From NCBI RefSeq assembly GCF_024723255.1, contig NZ_JANIAC010000001.1, positions 1,317,548 through 1,381,547 on the forward strand: a DNA stretch of 64,000 nucleotides, given 5' to 3'. A program made the position numbers and the translations under genes. Source of the DNA: Aestuariibaculum sp. M13. Lineage in GTDB: Bacteria > Bacteroidota > Bacteroidia > Flavobacteriales > Flavobacteriaceae. This document shows positions 44,643-55,859 of this stretch, piece by piece (the first letter of the stretch is position 1; each line of letters begins with the position of its first letter). A model generated the notes under the pieces. It was not told the DNA's origin, made no database searches, and saw nothing but the letters and a program-made list of their open reading frames with translations.

Positions 44643-46037
44643 TTATCCTTTACCAATAGAATAGCATACAAAACCAATCTTTTCTAAAGCTTTTGTGTCT
44701 AAAATACCTCGTCCGTCAAACACGAAAGCTGGTTTGAGCATATTATCGTAAATACGTTGCCAGTCATAAGTTTTAAACTCATCCCACTCAGTTAAGACCG
44801 CAATAGCATGGGAATCTTTACAAGCTTCGTACGGATCGTTTTTAACCTTCAATAAACTTCTGTTTTCGTCTTCAGTACGGGTATTTAAATAATCTAAATC
44901 GGCATACATACGCTCTTCAATAACCTTAGGATCGTAAACTTCAATTTGCGCTTGTTCATTCAATAGATTATCGGCCACTTGTATTGCTGCAGACTCCCGA
45001 GTATCGTTTGTGTCTTTTTTGAACGCCCAGCCTAAGAATGTGATTTTCTTTCCTGAAACCGTATTATATAGGGTACTGACAATATTATTAGAAAAACGAT
45101 TCTTTTGATAATCGTTCATAATGATGACCTGCTCCCAATAATCGGCAACCTCATTTAACCCATAGGTTTTGGCGATATAAACGAGATTTAAGATGTCTTT
45201 TTGAAAACAAGACCCTCCGAACCCAACTGAAGATTTTAAGAACTTAGAACCAATCCTAGAGTCCAGTCCAATGGCTTTGGCTACTTCATTAACATCCGCT
45301 CCTGTTTTTTCACAAAGTGCCGACAATGAGTTGATAGATGATACACGTTGCGCTAAAAAGGCGTTTGCAGTAAGCTTAGATAACTCAGAAGACCAAACAT
45401 TAGTAGTTAAAATGCGTTCTTTGGGCACCCAGTTAGCGTAAACGTCAACTAAAGCCTGAATGGCTTCCTGTCCTTTATCTGAAGTATCGCCTCCGATTAA
45501 TACACGATCTGGAGCAAATAAATCTTCAACAGCTGTTCCTTCTGCTAAAAACTCAGGATTCGATAATATTTGAAATTCCACCCCATTACCTGTATGATCT
45601 AATATATTTTTAATTGCTGAAGCCGTACGTACTGGCAAAGTCGACTTTTCAACAACTATTTTATTTGTTTTAGAAACTGAAGCTATTTGACGAGCACATA
45701 ACTCAATATATTTTAAATCGGCCGCCATCCCTTTACCCTTTCCGTAGGTTTTTGTTGGCGTGTTAACCGATATAAAAATCATATCGGCTTCATCGATTGC
45801 CTGATCTACATCTGTAGAGAAAAACAAATTTCTACCACGAGCTTCACCTACAATATTATCTAAACCTGGTTCAAATACCGGTAGATTATCTAAATTTTCA
45901 TCATTCCAGGCGGCTATTCTGGATGCATTAACATCAACAACCGTTACTTTTATATGTGGACATTTTTGCGCAATAACAGCCATGGTTGGCCCTCCTACGT
46001 AGCCTGCTCCGATGCAGCATATTGATTTAACTTGCAT
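44643..46037 (-). CDS. UDP-glucose 6-dehydrogenase (eukaryote-like UGDH group)
   Basis: 464 residues, longer than most bacterial UGDH proteins. It oxidises UDP-glucose to UDP-glucuronate with [14 protein letters not shown] (NAD loop), [23 protein letters not shown] and catalytic Cys in [10 protein letters not shown] are present. Several long stretches ([36 protein letters not shown]) match the animal enzymes closely by eye. Its start overlaps the end of the ligase-like gene by 11 bases. Confidence 0.92.
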   Translation of the reverse strand: MQVKSICCIGAGYVGGPTMAVIAQKCPHIKVTVVDVNASRIAAWNDENLDNLPVFEPGLDNIVGEARGRNLFFSTDVDQAIDEADMIFISVNTPTKTYGKGKGMAADLKYIELCARQIASVSKTNKIVVEKSTLPVRTASAIKNILDHTGNGVEFQILSNPEFLAEGTAVEDLFAPDRVLIGGDTSDKGQEAIQALVDVYANWVPKERILTTNVWSSELSKLTANAFLAQRVSSINSLSALCEKTGADVNEVAKAIGLDSRIGSKFLKSSVGFGGSCFQKDILNLVYIAKTYGLNEVADYWEQVIIMNDYQKNRFSNNIVSTLYNTVSGKKITFLGWAFKKDTNDTRESAAIQVADNLLNEQAQIEVYDPKVIEERMYADLDYLNTRTEDENRSLLKVKNDPYEACKDSHAIAVLTEWDEFKTYDWQRIYDNMLKPAFVFDGRGILDTKALEKIGFVCYSIGKG

Positions 46038-47292
46038 ATTTTTTATTTATTGATTGTGATACAAATAGACAATAGAAAAAACTAAAAAAAGATATTCCTG
46101 AATACCTTTCAAACATGGACTCAAATAAAAAATTAATTCCAATAATTAGAATAAAACTAATAATAATACTATCATTCTTTATATGATTGCCCAATTCTTT
46201 AAAAATTAAAAAAAAAGGAATAAACCCTAAAATGCCAATATCAAGTAAAATTTGAAGATATTGATTATGGGCATGATATTTCTCCTTCTTATCATACCAT
46301 TGCCTTTTTACTGCAAAAACTTCATAAAGTCGATTATGAGATCCCCCAGCACCAATTCCTATAATTGGATTTTTTTGAATTAAATCAATTGCTGAACTCC
46401 ATAGCATAACTCTAAAATTCTTTCTATTAGGATCATTATTCTTTATTTGCCTGAAGTCTTTAACTTTAATCTCATCTTTGGTTTCAAAAATTGATTTTCT
46501 AAAACTCTCAAACCTTGGGTTCATTATAAACAAAGTAATTCCTCCGACTATTAGAAAAAACCCTCCAAGTAAAGCAATCTTTCTATTTTTAATAACTTTA
46601 AATAAATAAACCAATAATATTGATAATAAAACGATAATAGCAGCCTTGTTTAAAGTTTGAAAAATACCGAGTAATAAAAATGCAAAACAGAAAATTCTAA
46701 TTACTTTACTTTTAAGAACAGTTTCTTCGTAAATTAAAATTACTATCGCCAAAGACAAATACATGGCGAAATAAACTGTTTGGTGAATTATTGAAAATGG
46801 ATAGCTAAAAAAATAGTTTTGATCATTACTTAGAGATTTACTCAAACTAATATTTTCATTTAGTCTTGAATCGAAATAAAAATTTTCTATATCAATTGAA
46901 TGAAATAAGGCAGTTAATTCACAATAGCAAAGAGCAACGACGCAACCCAAAACAAACCATTTTAGAACCTTCCTATAAGTTAGCACGGTACTTTTATTTA
47001 GCATAAAAATTATAGGAAATGCTAATAATGATGCTTTTTGTTCAATTACTCCCCATTGCAATTCACTTGAATAAAGAATCGATAAACAATAAAGCAAATA
47101 AAGTATCACAGGATAAATAAATCCTATTTTAATATTAATATTTTCCTTCTTAAAAGAGAAAAACGATATAATAACTAATACAACAATATTAATTGTTGAT
47201 ATTCTTTGGCTAACAGGTAGAAAAAAAGCAAAAGATATAATTAGAAAATTACTAATCTTATCAAAGATATTGATGTGTTTTTTATTTATCAT
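46027..47292 (-). CDS. O-antigen ligase / polymerase-like membrane protein
   Basis: 421 residues with about 12 membrane helices and a periplasmic loop (about 275-330) that holds a WaaL-like end ([29 protein letters not shown]). The HxxNxYLQ pattern is typical of the O-antigen ligase family. It attaches or polymerises undecaprenyl-linked polysaccharide. The cluster also has an EpsG-type protein, so the division of work between the two is open. Confidence 0.8.
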   Translation of the reverse strand: MINKKHINIFDKISNFLIISFAFFLPVSQRISTINIVVLVIISFFSFKKENINIKIGFIYPVILYLLYCLSILYSSELQWGVIEQKASLLAFPIIFMLNKSTVLTYRKVLKWFVLGCVVALCYCELTALFHSIDIENFYFDSRLNENISLSKSLSNDQNYFFSYPFSIIHQTVYFAMYLSLAIVILIYEETVLKSKVIRIFCFAFLLLGIFQTLNKAAIIVLLSILLVYLFKVIKNRKIALLGGFFLIVGGITLFIMNPRFESFRKSIFETKDEIKVKDFRQIKNNDPNRKNFRVMLWSSAIDLIQKNPIIGIGAGGSHNRLYEVFAVKRQWYDKKEKYHAHNQYLQILLDIGILGFIPFFLIFKELGNHIKNDSIIISFILIIGINFLFESMFERYSGISFFSFFYCLFVSQSINKKYAS

Positions 47293-47308
47293 TTAAATCA
47301 CTATTCAT

Positions 47309-48064
47309 TTACAACTTTTCAAAGGGGTTTTTATAAAAGCCGAATTTTTGTTTTAAAATCAAATAAAAAAAAGGTAAATCGTCTATTAAATAACGTTTCC
47401 ATAACCTTCTAGGTTCTTTAACCAACCTATAAAGCCACTCTAGTCCAAAAGTTTGAAAAAAAACCGGAGCTCTTTTAACATTTCCTGCTTCAAAATCAAT
47501 GGTTGCCCCCAAGGCCATAAACAACTCTACTCCAGGCAATTTACCTTTATACTTTACAATCCACTTTTCCTGTTTCGGTGCTCCTAAACCAACTACTAGT
47601 ACATTTGCTTTTGAAGCATTAATTATTTTTATTATTTTATTACATTCTTGCTCATCACTTTCAAATCCATAAGGAGGAGAATATGTTTCTATAATTATTG
47701 ATCTTTTTAATTTGTCATTAATTTTATTTTTAGCTATCTCAGCTACTCCTTCCGCAGCACCCAATAAAAATATTTTCATATTTTTATTGTCTTTATGGTA
47801 ATTATAAAATTTTGGAAAGAAACTTGATCCTGATATAGTCTGCTTTATTTTTTTATCTAAAATTTTAGAATAAAAAAAGATTATTCTACTATCACATAAA
47901 ACCCAGTCTGCTTTTTTATATGCTTCATAAAACTCTTTATCTTTTTGAAGTTTAACTAAATGGTCTAAATTTGGAGTAAATACAATTCCATCTTTCATAT
48001 TAACCAATAGATCATCACAATTAATTGAGTCAATCTTAATATTTAACACATCCACTGAATTCAT
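47309..48064 (-). CDS. WecG/TagA/CpsF family glycosyltransferase
   Basis: 251 residues with the GT26 signatures: TPNLDHLVKLQKD, LLGAAEGVAE, VGLGAPKQEKWI (about 157-168) and MALGATIDFEAGNVKRAP. It transfers a sugar (in relatives ManNAc or glucose) to a lipid-linked acceptor in the cytoplasm. Position in the cluster suggests the assembly of the repeat unit. Confidence 0.87.
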   Translation of the reverse strand: MNSVDVLNIKIDSINCDDLLVNMKDGIVFTPNLDHLVKLQKDKEFYEAYKKADWVLCDSRIIFFYSKILDKKIKQTISGSSFFPKFYNYHKDNKNMKIFLLGAAEGVAEIAKNKINDKLKRSIIIETYSPPYGFESDEQECNKIIKIINASKANVLVVGLGAPKQEKWIVKYKGKLPGVELFMALGATIDFEAGNVKRAPVFFQTFGLEWLYRLVKEPRRLWKRYLIDDLPFFYLILKQKFGFYKNPFEKL

Positions 48065-48075
48065 AAAAATAATAA

Positions 48076-48993
48076 CTAATCCTTTTTTACTAAATATTTT
48101 GAGTTTTCTCTTTGATTCAATACCTTTTTGTATTCAAAAATTTTTTCAAATCCTATTAAAATATTAGATCTATTCTTCACCAAAAGACATATCACATAAA
48201 TCATATATTTTAAACCAAACTTATAAGATTTAGCCAAGAAATATAATATAGATTGTTGGTATCTCTTTTTCTTTATCGAACAAAGAAACTTATTTGCTCT
48301 CAGTGCAGCATTGAACTTAGAATCAAAATGTCTCTTACTAAAAGAGTTTGTCAAGCTACCTGCTGACATAGTAATAATATATAAAATGTTATCTGAAGCC
48401 GTAATTGACCTAGCATAATAAGCCAATTTTAAAGAGAATAATATGTCATTAGATGCTATAATCTCCTCGAAATAAATTTTATTGTTGACAACTATTTCTC
48501 TTCTAATCATCTTACTCCAAGGAGGGGTGTAATAATATCTTAGTTTGTCCTCATTGTTTATATCTTTAAGATAATCTGTAACCAAGGCCATATATCGTTG
48601 ATGTCTATTTCCTTCTAACCCCGTATCATTAAATATACTAGTTGTTCCAAAATAGACAATATCTTGTTCTGTAGTATAAAACTCTTCTAATAATACCTCT
48701 AAATTAGAAGTAAAAAAATCATCCGCATCAGCAAAAAGAATCCATTTTCCTAAAGCTGTCTCTAAAGCTATATTTCTCGCTTTACCAGCACCTACAGAGT
48801 CTTTATTAAATATTACGTTTACATTACCATTGAATTTACACCCTACTAGCTTGTCTTTTTCATCAGGTTCACTATTATCATCCACAACAATAACTTGAAA
48901 ATCATCTGATTTTGGTATAGTACTCAAAAGTCTCTTTAAAGATTCAAAAGAATTTTTATGAGGAATAATAATAGAGTATTTAGTTTCTCGCAT
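48076..48993 (-). CDS. Glycosyltransferase family 2
   Basis: 305 residues, GT-A fold: YSIIIPHKNSFESLKRLL at the N-terminus, VVDDNSEPDE, and DADDFFTSN for the DxD motif. A C-terminal helical part lies at about 220-300. Inverting enzyme for an unknown donor. It is separated from the next GT2 by 6 bases. Confidence 0.84.
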   Translation of the reverse strand: MRETKYSIIIPHKNSFESLKRLLSTIPKSDDFQVIVVDDNSEPDEKDKLVGCKFNGNVNVIFNKDSVGAGKARNIALETALGKWILFADADDFFTSNLEVLLEEFYTTEQDIVYFGTTSIFNDTGLEGNRHQRYMALVTDYLKDINNEDKLRYYYTPPWSKMIRREIVVNNKIYFEEIIASNDILFSLKLAYYARSITASDNILYIITMSAGSLTNSFSKRHFDSKFNAALRANKFLCSIKKKRYQQSILYFLAKSYKFGLKYMIYVICLLVKNRSNILIGFEKIFEYKKVLNQRENSKYLVKKD

Positions 48994-48999
48994 AATAAG

Positions 49000-49821
49000 T
49001 TAATTAGATAGCCATAAATGAGGAAATAAAACTCTTACATGTGTAGTTATAAAAACTTTTAAAGCAGCAAAAAATCCTTTATATTTATTATTTAAATAAA
49101 AGAATTCAAATGGATTCATCCCTAATGGTGAATAGAAATGTTTAAATCTATTATTAATTGAAACCTTTGGTGAAAAACAACTTTTTAAAGAATCGTGTAA
49201 CTCACATGTACCAATATGATTTGAAACATTAAAGGCCTTTATTCCATATTTATCAGCTCTCATCCCATATTCAATATCTCCAAAAGAATGTCTGAATTTA
49301 TAATCTAAATTACCTAATTTAGAATACACACTACTCGGCACTAAAACACAGTTTCCATTAAATGTTTTACATTCTCTCATGACACCGTCATTCTGAATTA
49401 CTTTCTTATCATCACGGCAACCATATGTTGTTAATTCCTTATTAGAAATTGAACAGGTTGTTCCAATAATTATAGATTCTTTTTCAACTATATCTAAAGC
49501 TTTTAACATGTTGTTGATAGCATCTTCGTATAAAAAAGTGTCGTCATTAAGCCATAAATAACAATCAGCGCCTTCTTTAGAGGCTTCTGCCCATGCTTTA
49601 TACATACCTCTATTCCAATACAAATTCCCATCTCCTTGTAAAATAATCACTTGAGGATACTTTTCTCTGATCGCCTCTGATGTACCATCACTAGAACCAT
49701 CATCAACTAAAAAAACTTTAAGATTAAAATCTCCTTCGTTTTGAGAAAATAGCTTTTCCAAACACTTAATAGTTTTAGATTTACGATTAAATGACGTAAT
49801 TAATACAGATATAATCTTCAT
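49000..49821 (-). CDS. Glycosyltransferase family 2 (rhamnosyltransferase-like)
   Basis: 273 residues. VLITSFNRKSKTIKCLEKL, VDDGSSDGTSE, LWLNDDT (a DxD variant) and GDIEYGMRADKYG resemble the rhamnosyl- or galactofuranosyltransferase type of GT2, where a NDD motif is usual. This fits a cluster with dTDP-rhamnose genes, but the donor is not proven. It adjoins the EpsG-type gene with no gap. Confidence 0.82.
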   Translation of the reverse strand: MKIISVLITSFNRKSKTIKCLEKLFSQNEGDFNLKVFLVDDGSSDGTSEAIREKYPQVIILQGDGNLYWNRGMYKAWAEASKEGADCYLWLNDDTFLYEDAINNMLKALDIVEKESIIIGTTCSISNKELTTYGCRDDKKVIQNDGVMRECKTFNGNCVLVPSSVYSKLGNLDYKFRHSFGDIEYGMRADKYGIKAFNVSNHIGTCELHDSLKSCFSPKVSINNRFKHFYSPLGMNPFEFFYLNNKYKGFFAALKVFITTHVRVLFPHLWLSN

Positions 49822-51063
49822 TTATATAATAAAATAATGAATTAGAGAATAATAATAGACACCAAAACCAACTGTATAGGTCCACATACCCGCACTTAAA
49901 TAATAAATAAAAAACAAAACGATAAATATCATTAATAATAATAATATCAATCTATTCAGCTTAAAATACCAAATATATAAGAGAAATACAAAAGGGAAAA
50001 ATTGCCAAACATAGAAATTAAATCTATTTGATAATTCTGATTGATGCAAATTCGCAAATATAAAAATAACTAACATCAAAAGAACATTAAAAAAATGAAT
50101 AATTCCAGTTTCTTTTTTTAATCTTGGTTTTAATATATAAATTAAAATTAACGGCAAAACCGCCGTTAATATAGATGTAATTCTTTTTGCTAAAGACAAT
50201 TGACCTAAATCAAAAGTTGTATCTTCACTAGCCCTTGTTAGTATATATTTAATGGTTGATATATTCTCGAATATTGGCAACAATACTTTAGCTATATTTT
50301 GAATATTAAAAAGAACTATTAAAATTATTAAGTAATATAGAAATGTATTTTTATGTAGTAAACTTTTATTAAAAAAGGGTACAAATATAAAAGGCACAAA
50401 TAGAAATGCAGAAGAATGAACCATAAACATAACTATTAATAACACATAAGATTTTTTTTCATACAAAAGCCTGTTTACTAAAACATACATTAAAATAGCA
50501 GCCGCTAAAAATTGTCGCAATAATATGGCAGACATTGTAAAGATATAAGGGGTAAAAGCCATTATAAATATACTTGTAATAATATATTTATTTGGAATTT
50601 TTAATGCCTTTCCAAATTTATAAATTGATACATTCAAAAAGCTGTAAGCAACAAAGCTGTAAAAAAGTACATATAGTTTAGTATTGTCTCCAAAAAACTG
50701 ATAGGATATATAATTAAACACAGCGAATGCTGCTTCTTTTCCAGAAGCTAATATTCCTACCGTGTTATTAAATGTCCCAAAACTGGCTATATACTCTGAA
50801 AAAGACATGTTTCCTGCACGCAGATACTCACTCAGATACCACACTAAATCATTTTCTGGCACTTTAGTTGCGTTAACACAACCGATAAATAAAGCTATTA
50901 AATAAGGACTTAACTTAACTATTAAATTAAGAGACCTGTCACTACCAATTATATAAATCCCAAATAATAAGACACCAAACAATGGGTTGATAATAAAACA
51001 TATTAATAGAGGTATAGAAAACAGGCTCTCTAGTTGTATTTTTTTATATTTAAGTATATTCAT
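49822..51063 (-). CDS. EpsG-family polysaccharide polymerase (Wzy-like)
   Basis: 413 residues, about 11 membrane helices, AT-rich codons. The periplasmic loop with RAGNMSFSEYI and the segment ILLRQFLAAAILMYVLVN match the EpsG family of polymerases. It would join lipid-linked repeat units in the periplasm. The 105-base gap upstream has no convincing promoter. Confidence 0.78.
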   Translation of the reverse strand: MNILKYKKIQLESLFSIPLLICFIINPLFGVLLFGIYIIGSDRSLNLIVKLSPYLIALFIGCVNATKVPENDLVWYLSEYLRAGNMSFSEYIASFGTFNNTVGILASGKEAAFAVFNYISYQFFGDNTKLYVLFYSFVAYSFLNVSIYKFGKALKIPNKYIITSIFIMAFTPYIFTMSAILLRQFLAAAILMYVLVNRLLYEKKSYVLLIVMFMVHSSAFLFVPFIFVPFFNKSLLHKNTFLYYLIILIVLFNIQNIAKVLLPIFENISTIKYILTRASEDTTFDLGQLSLAKRITSILTAVLPLILIYILKPRLKKETGIIHFFNVLLMLVIFIFANLHQSELSNRFNFYVWQFFPFVFLLYIWYFKLNRLILLLLMIFIVLFFIYYLSAGMWTYTVGFGVYYYSLIHYFII

Positions 51064-51168
51064 GTTTAACTTCTCTATAATTACACCAGAGATACATCAA
51101 AAATATTATCAATTATTTTCACAGATTATTAAAAGCTTTTCAATATTCAAAATTGATTAAATTATTTT

Positions 51169-52158
51169 TTATTTAAACAATTTGTCCATATCCATATTGA
51201 ATAAAACTCTATTTCTAGAATAATTATTTATATAATCTTTAAACCCCTTTTGCTTTGCTTTGTCTTTAAATACCAACTTATCGGTAAGTGAAAAAACAAT
51301 GTTTAATTCCTTTTCTGCCGGATAACATAAAGCAGCGCTTGTTACACCTAATACAAAATCATAACAATTATAATTTAAAAACTCACTTGGTATAGACTTA
51401 GGAATTATAATATCGGCCATTTCTATAAATTGTTTAGGCTCACCTAACCTAGGATGACCTTTTACCACTAATCTATATCCCTTCTCCTTTATTCTAATTA
51501 ATATCTGCATCAATTCTAAAAAAGACTCCTTTGTTAAATAATCTATTTCAGCTGGCGAGATAAAAAACAATACTTTATTTCCTTCTTCTTTTGGTCCATA
51601 CAATAATTCTTGAGGAATGTCTGGCTTAACAACAATATCTTCCTTATTAATATTATAGAATTCATAATCAAATTTTGGAAAATTAACTTTAGATAAAGCC
51701 TTAAACCGAGTATTTGTAATAAACTTAAAAATTTCCCGCTTAATAATTCTTTTCAAAGAGAAACTATCTTCTCCTTGAAGACTTGTTAAATGATCATAAT
51801 GATTATAATATCTTATATTATTACTTTTTGATAATCTACTAACCATTGAGGCCGTAAACCAGTCATAAGAAGTTGAGAAAAAAATAATTTCTTCACCACT
51901 ATAATTTTTAAACAAATCAGCCCATTTTTGCTTTATTTGATTTCTAGCATTTAAAATACTATACGGATCAAAAAAAGAAAATTTAATATATGGTAAGTAT
52001 ATCACCTCAACATGTCTTAAATTTAAAGAAACTAAAAAATCATAATTACTTGTTACGTTAATAACATAAACAATTGCTTGATCATATTTTTTAAGTAAAT
52101 CTAAAGTATACAATAAATCTGCACTTGCCTGACAAAAAATAATAATCTTGTTTTTCAT
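51169..52158 (-). CDS. Sialyltransferase-like orphan glycosyltransferase (candidate)
   Basis: 329 residues, no membrane helix, Rossmann-like. KGHPR (233-237) and GVTSAAL (271-277) are arranged like the HP and SS motifs of bacterial sialyl/polysialyltransferases (GT52/GT38/GT80 superfamily), and PSEF lies between. The D/E-D/E-G motif is not clear. The cluster makes a CMP-nonulosonate, so this is the best candidate to transfer it. It could also be a CDP-glycerol or other GT-B-like enzyme. It overlaps the acetyltransferase gene by one base. Confidence 0.5.
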   Translation of the reverse strand: MKNKIIIFCQASADLLYTLDLLKKYDQAIVYVINVTSNYDFLVSLNLRHVEVIYLPYIKFSFFDPYSILNARNQIKQKWADLFKNYSGEEIIFFSTSYDWFTASMVSRLSKSNNIRYYNHYDHLTSLQGEDSFSLKRIIKREIFKFITNTRFKALSKVNFPKFDYEFYNINKEDIVVKPDIPQELLYGPKEEGNKVLFFISPAEIDYLTKESFLELMQILIRIKEKGYRLVVKGHPRLGEPKQFIEMADIIIPKSIPSEFLNYNCYDFVLGVTSAALCYPAEKELNIVFSLTDKLVFKDKAKQKGFKDYINNYSRNRVLFNMDMDKLFK

Positions 52159-52715
52159 TAAAAGAATTCTCCTTCTTGTTTTAATTTATTAAAAACATCT
52201 ATATCTCTATATTTAATAATCTTGGCTGGGTTTCCTCCTATAATGGCATAATCAGGAACATCTTTAGTTACTACAGCCCCAGCTCCAACAACAACGCCTT
52301 CCCCGATAGTAACCCCTGGCACGATGGTTACATTTGCTCCTAACCAGACAAAATCCTTTATTATGACCTTTTGGTTAATACTTATCTCATCATACGGAAT
52401 TTTCACTTTAGAATTGTAGTTGTGATTTGTTGAGAAAATAACCAACCCTTTACCTGTATGAAAATATTTTCCTATTTCTACACCGCCAGAACATTCAATT
52501 GTTGTGTCAGATTTTAAATGACTGGTTGGATGAATTTTAAATTTCTTTAAATCTCCTAGTAAAAACAACCTATTAGAACCCTGACTTATAAAGTTAATTT
52601 TTTGATTACTATCTTTTTCATATTTATGAAGCTTGGCTAAAAAAAATACTTGATCAAAAATATTCTTTATTTTATCGACCCTTAGGATCAAAATTAGTTT
52701 GATAATCAACTTCAT
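52158..52715 (-). CDS. Hexapeptide-repeat O-acetyltransferase
   Basis: 185 residues with C-terminal left-handed beta-helix repeats ([46 protein letters not shown]) as in maltose/galactoside-type acetyltransferases such as WcaF. The catalytic His lies in STNHNY. It uses acetyl-CoA to decorate a sugar. The neighbour SGNH hydrolase could remove such groups. Confidence 0.86.
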   Translation of the reverse strand: MKLIIKLILILRVDKIKNIFDQVFFLAKLHKYEKDSNQKINFISQGSNRLFLLGDLKKFKIHPTSHLKSDTTIECSGGVEIGKYFHTGKGLVIFSTNHNYNSKVKIPYDEISINQKVIIKDFVWLGANVTIVPGVTIGEGVVVGAGAVVTKDVPDYAIIGGNPAKIIKYRDIDVFNKLKQEGEFF

Positions 52716-54142
52716 TATACTTTTCTTACCATTAAAAATTTTTGTTTATTTATCTGAAACAAAAAACACCCTATTAACAATAAAATAATACTCTTTACAA
52801 CTAAACTTAAAATTTTATTATCAATATTCATAACACTTATTAAAAAGAATGACAAAACAGAAACAATAACATAGGATATAATTCTATAAAATAAAAATGG
52901 CACATAATAATTTTTCTTGGCATAAGAAATAACTAATACCATATTAAAAAAAACACCCAAAACAGTTGCCCAGGCAGCACCAATACTTCCAAATACAGGA
53001 ATTAAAATAATGTTAAAAATAACTGTAACTAAAGAACTTCCAAATATTATAAACATTATAGACAGAGTCTTTTTATTTTGATAAATCATCAAATTAAACA
53101 GGCTTACTATTTGGGTGATAAAAATAGAAATAACAAAAACAGGAATAAACTTACTTGAAGTCATGTATTTAGAATCAAAAAAAGAGACCAACTCCGAGGA
53201 TAAACATGCTATACAAAAACATAGAAACAACGATATTAGCGTAAAAATATAGTTAAGATCTTTAAGTGTTTCTTTACCTTTAACCTGATCCTCCTGTGAT
53301 GCTAATTTATAAAAAACAGGATTATACGCTGTATTAATTGCACCTAATAAAATAGTACCAACACTTGATATTTTAAAGGCTAGTGAAAATAGACCAATTT
53401 GAAACAAAGCATCTTGAGGTGGCAAAAATTTTTCAATAAATACTCTATTAGACATATTTAATAACCATGATGCAAAAAGTGCTGGAATCATAGGTAATGA
53501 AAATTGCAAAATTTGCTTCATAATCCCATAATTAATTGTCAAGATTGAATTTTTAAATATTATATATAAATAAAGTAAAAACATTATTCCATTTGCAATC
53601 ATCTGTCCCTTAAGCATTCCCGCTGCACCTTGTTTTTTAAAAACTACAAAAAACAAAATAAAACAAACATTAAGACAAAATGCAACCATAGAAACTATGG
53701 TAAAATTAAACGCCTCTCCTTTAACTTGAAATAAATTGTTAGGTATAAATGAAAATGCTAAAAAAAAAGTATTAAAAATTGCTAAAGAATAATATGGATA
53801 AAATGGAATGGTAGAAAATATAAAATTAACATATTCTTTAAGCTGAAATAGTAGAAATAAACAAAAAACAGAAACAAAAGAAACAACAATAGTAATATTA
53901 CCAATAAGCAATTTTCTTTTATCTAGGTCTCGAAAATCATAAAATAATCTAAAAATAGATCGCTCAGTTGCCAAAGAAAAAAGAATAGCCAAAACAGTAG
54001 TTAAAATTTGCATGGATTGAGCTATTCCATATTCGTTTGGAGTCATATATTGAGTATATATAGGAAGTAAAATAAAACCCACTACTTGCGGCAGTATTCT
54101 TCCTAAAGAATATATAACAGTGTTTTTAATTAACTTACTCAA
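52715..54142 (-). CDS. Polysaccharide repeat-unit flippase (Wzx-like)
   Basis: 475 residues, about 12-14 helices, N-terminal [20 protein letters not shown] and [19 protein letters not shown], as in the Wzx/oligosaccharide flippase family. It would turn the undecaprenyl-linked repeat unit to the periplasm. Overlaps by 4 bases with the SGNH gene and one base with the acetyltransferase. Confidence 0.87.
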   Translation of the reverse strand: MSKLIKNTVIYSLGRILPQVVGFILLPIYTQYMTPNEYGIAQSMQILTTVLAILFSLATERSIFRLFYDFRDLDKRKLLIGNITIVVSFVSVFCLFLLFQLKEYVNFIFSTIPFYPYYSLAIFNTFFLAFSFIPNNLFQVKGEAFNFTIVSMVAFCLNVCFILFFVVFKKQGAAGMLKGQMIANGIMFLLYLYIIFKNSILTINYGIMKQILQFSLPMIPALFASWLLNMSNRVFIEKFLPPQDALFQIGLFSLAFKISSVGTILLGAINTAYNPVFYKLASQEDQVKGKETLKDLNYIFTLISLFLCFCIACLSSELVSFFDSKYMTSSKFIPVFVISIFITQIVSLFNLMIYQNKKTLSIMFIIFGSSLVTVIFNIILIPVFGSIGAAWATVLGVFFNMVLVISYAKKNYYVPFLFYRIISYVIVSVLSFFLISVMNIDNKILSLVVKSIILLLIGCFLFQINKQKFLMVRKV

Positions 54143-54825
54143 AAAAAGGTCTTTAATGTATTGTAAATATGTTTATGCCCTTTGGATCCAACATGTAATT
54201 CATCAATAGCAAATTCTTCCATCAATTCCTGAGAAAATGGCTGAATAAAATTAAAATTCTTGTTTTTGAATGATAACTCCTCTAAACAAGAATTATATTT
54301 AATAATTGCTTCGCTAATTTCAGGACTTTTATTTATGAAAGAATTCGTAGGAGGAGCAATTGCTAAACATATGATTTTAGTTTCCAACATTTTCGCTCTT
54401 TCGATATAATTAAGCCAGTTCTTCCTAAATTTATCTAATGAAACATCTGCATACTCTAATTTTCGTCGAGCATATTTTTTCAAAAAATAATACACTACAT
54501 TTGATAAAAAATTAGGCGAATAATTTATTAATTTATAAACAACAGATGCTTTCTTCAAATATCTAGGAGAACAATCTGTTATCCCTATTTGAGTTATTAC
54601 CACATTTGGCTTATAATGCTCTAATAAATCTGCTCCACGCTCAATATTTTTGTAACCTCCTCCTTCTTCAACTAATCTTTCACTAGTGGAAGCCCTTCTT
54701 GTTTTATCAATAAAGTAGTACTTCCTATAAGTTGACTGTAACATATATGGCCAAGTCATTTCAAAAGGAACCTCTCCTCTTGGCATTGCCAAGGAATCTG
54801 CTATGATTAGAATTTTTTTTTCCAA
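54139..54825 (-). CDS. SGNH/GDSL hydrolase family protein
   Basis: 228 residues. Block I is ILIIADSLAMPRG (Ser in ADS), block III-like QIGITD, and block V DELHVGSKGH gives the Asp-x-x-His pair. No signal peptide, so it would act in the cytoplasm, for example as a sugar O-acyl esterase or transferase. Its partner could be the acetyltransferase two genes on. Confidence 0.78.
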   Translation of the reverse strand: MEKKILIIADSLAMPRGEVPFEMTWPYMLQSTYRKYYFIDKTRRASTSERLVEEGGGYKNIERGADLLEHYKPNVVITQIGITDCSPRYLKKASVVYKLINYSPNFLSNVVYYFLKKYARRKLEYADVSLDKFRKNWLNYIERAKMLETKIICLAIAPPTNSFINKSPEISEAIIKYNSCLEELSFKNKNFNFIQPFSQELMEEFAIDELHVGSKGHKHIYNTLKTFF

Positions 54826-54886
54826 ATTTTTAAAACTTAACCTAGGGAGTTCATGGCTAATTCTGTTGAGGAATAGTTATATCTTT

Positions 54887-55858
54887 TCACGCCAAAATCT
54901 CTTCAATCAGTTTAGAAGTACAAAGTGCTTCTTCCAAAGAAGTAGGCTCAAATTTATTAGAACCTTCAGCATCTTCTTTAAAAAAATATTTTGCTTGCTC
55001 CAAAAACCCTGGTTTAAATTCATCTTCGCTTTTATTACAATATTCCTTGTGCACTAAACGCGGATTATATTGTCTTACGGGCGTTTCTAAAGTAGGTTCT
55101 TGAATATCAAACCCTTCATATATAGAATAAAATTCAATAGGCTTTAATTCTATTATTTTATTATTTGTATAAAATTTAATACCGAAATTTGCAGGTGCAT
55201 TCCAATTAGAAATTAAATGTACAGGAACTTCTTCCTTGGTTTTTAATAAACCATTAAAAGTATTAAAACTTTCATCATCATATTTAGACTTGCAAATATC
55301 TATGACTTTTAATTCTCCCAATAAATAAGTTAACAAATCAACTACATGAGATGAATTATGAACCCATAAAAAATCTTTATTTTTTTTGTCTTTATTTTTA
55401 GTGGTTTCTGGAATTTCAACCTGAACAGACCTAAGAACATCTGAGTCTTTTAATTTAGATTTTAATTTAGGGATAAAATTATAAAATCTTCTATTATGTC
55501 CAATCTGCAATTTTGTACCATACTTTTGTTTCTCTTCTATTATTTTATTAACTCCTTCTGAACTTAACGCAATAGGCTTTTCAACAAATAATGGAATTTT
55601 ATACTTTATGAGCTCTATTACAATATTTTCGATTGAATCCCAGCTTGTCATTAACCAGATAGCATCTAACTCTTCATTTTCTATCATTTCTTTCCAATCT
55701 GTATAGATGCTTTCAACATTATATTCTAATTGAAACTCTTTTACTCTTTCCGAAATTGAACGATTAGAAACTGCTTTAATTCTTTTTCCAAGGTGAATTA
55801 AAACTTCTGCATGAAATGGGGCAATTTTTCCACATCCTATAAATCCAATATTTTTCAT
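54887..55858 (-). CDS. Gfo/Idh/MocA-family oxidoreductase (1)
   Basis: 323 residues: NAD-binding Rossmann start NIGFIGCGKIAPFHAEVL, EKP motif (VEKPIALS) and a C-terminal alpha/beta domain. Family members oxidise or reduce sugars, usually at C3 of nucleotide sugars or cyclitols. One base separates it from a second member, so the two probably act in the same sugar conversion, in the run after NeuB and NeuA. Confidence 0.86.
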   Translation of the reverse strand: MKNIGFIGCGKIAPFHAEVLIHLGKRIKAVSNRSISERVKEFQLEYNVESIYTDWKEMIENEELDAIWLMTSWDSIENIVIELIKYKIPLFVEKPIALSSEGVNKIIEEKQKYGTKLQIGHNRRFYNFIPKLKSKLKDSDVLRSVQVEIPETTKNKDKKNKDFLWVHNSSHVVDLLTYLLGELKVIDICKSKYDDESFNTFNGLLKTKEEVPVHLISNWNAPANFGIKFYTNNKIIELKPIEFYSIYEGFDIQEPTLETPVRQYNPRLVHKEYCNKSEDEFKPGFLEQAKYFFKEDAEGSNKFEPTSLEEALCTSKLIEEILA

Positions 55859-55859
55859 T

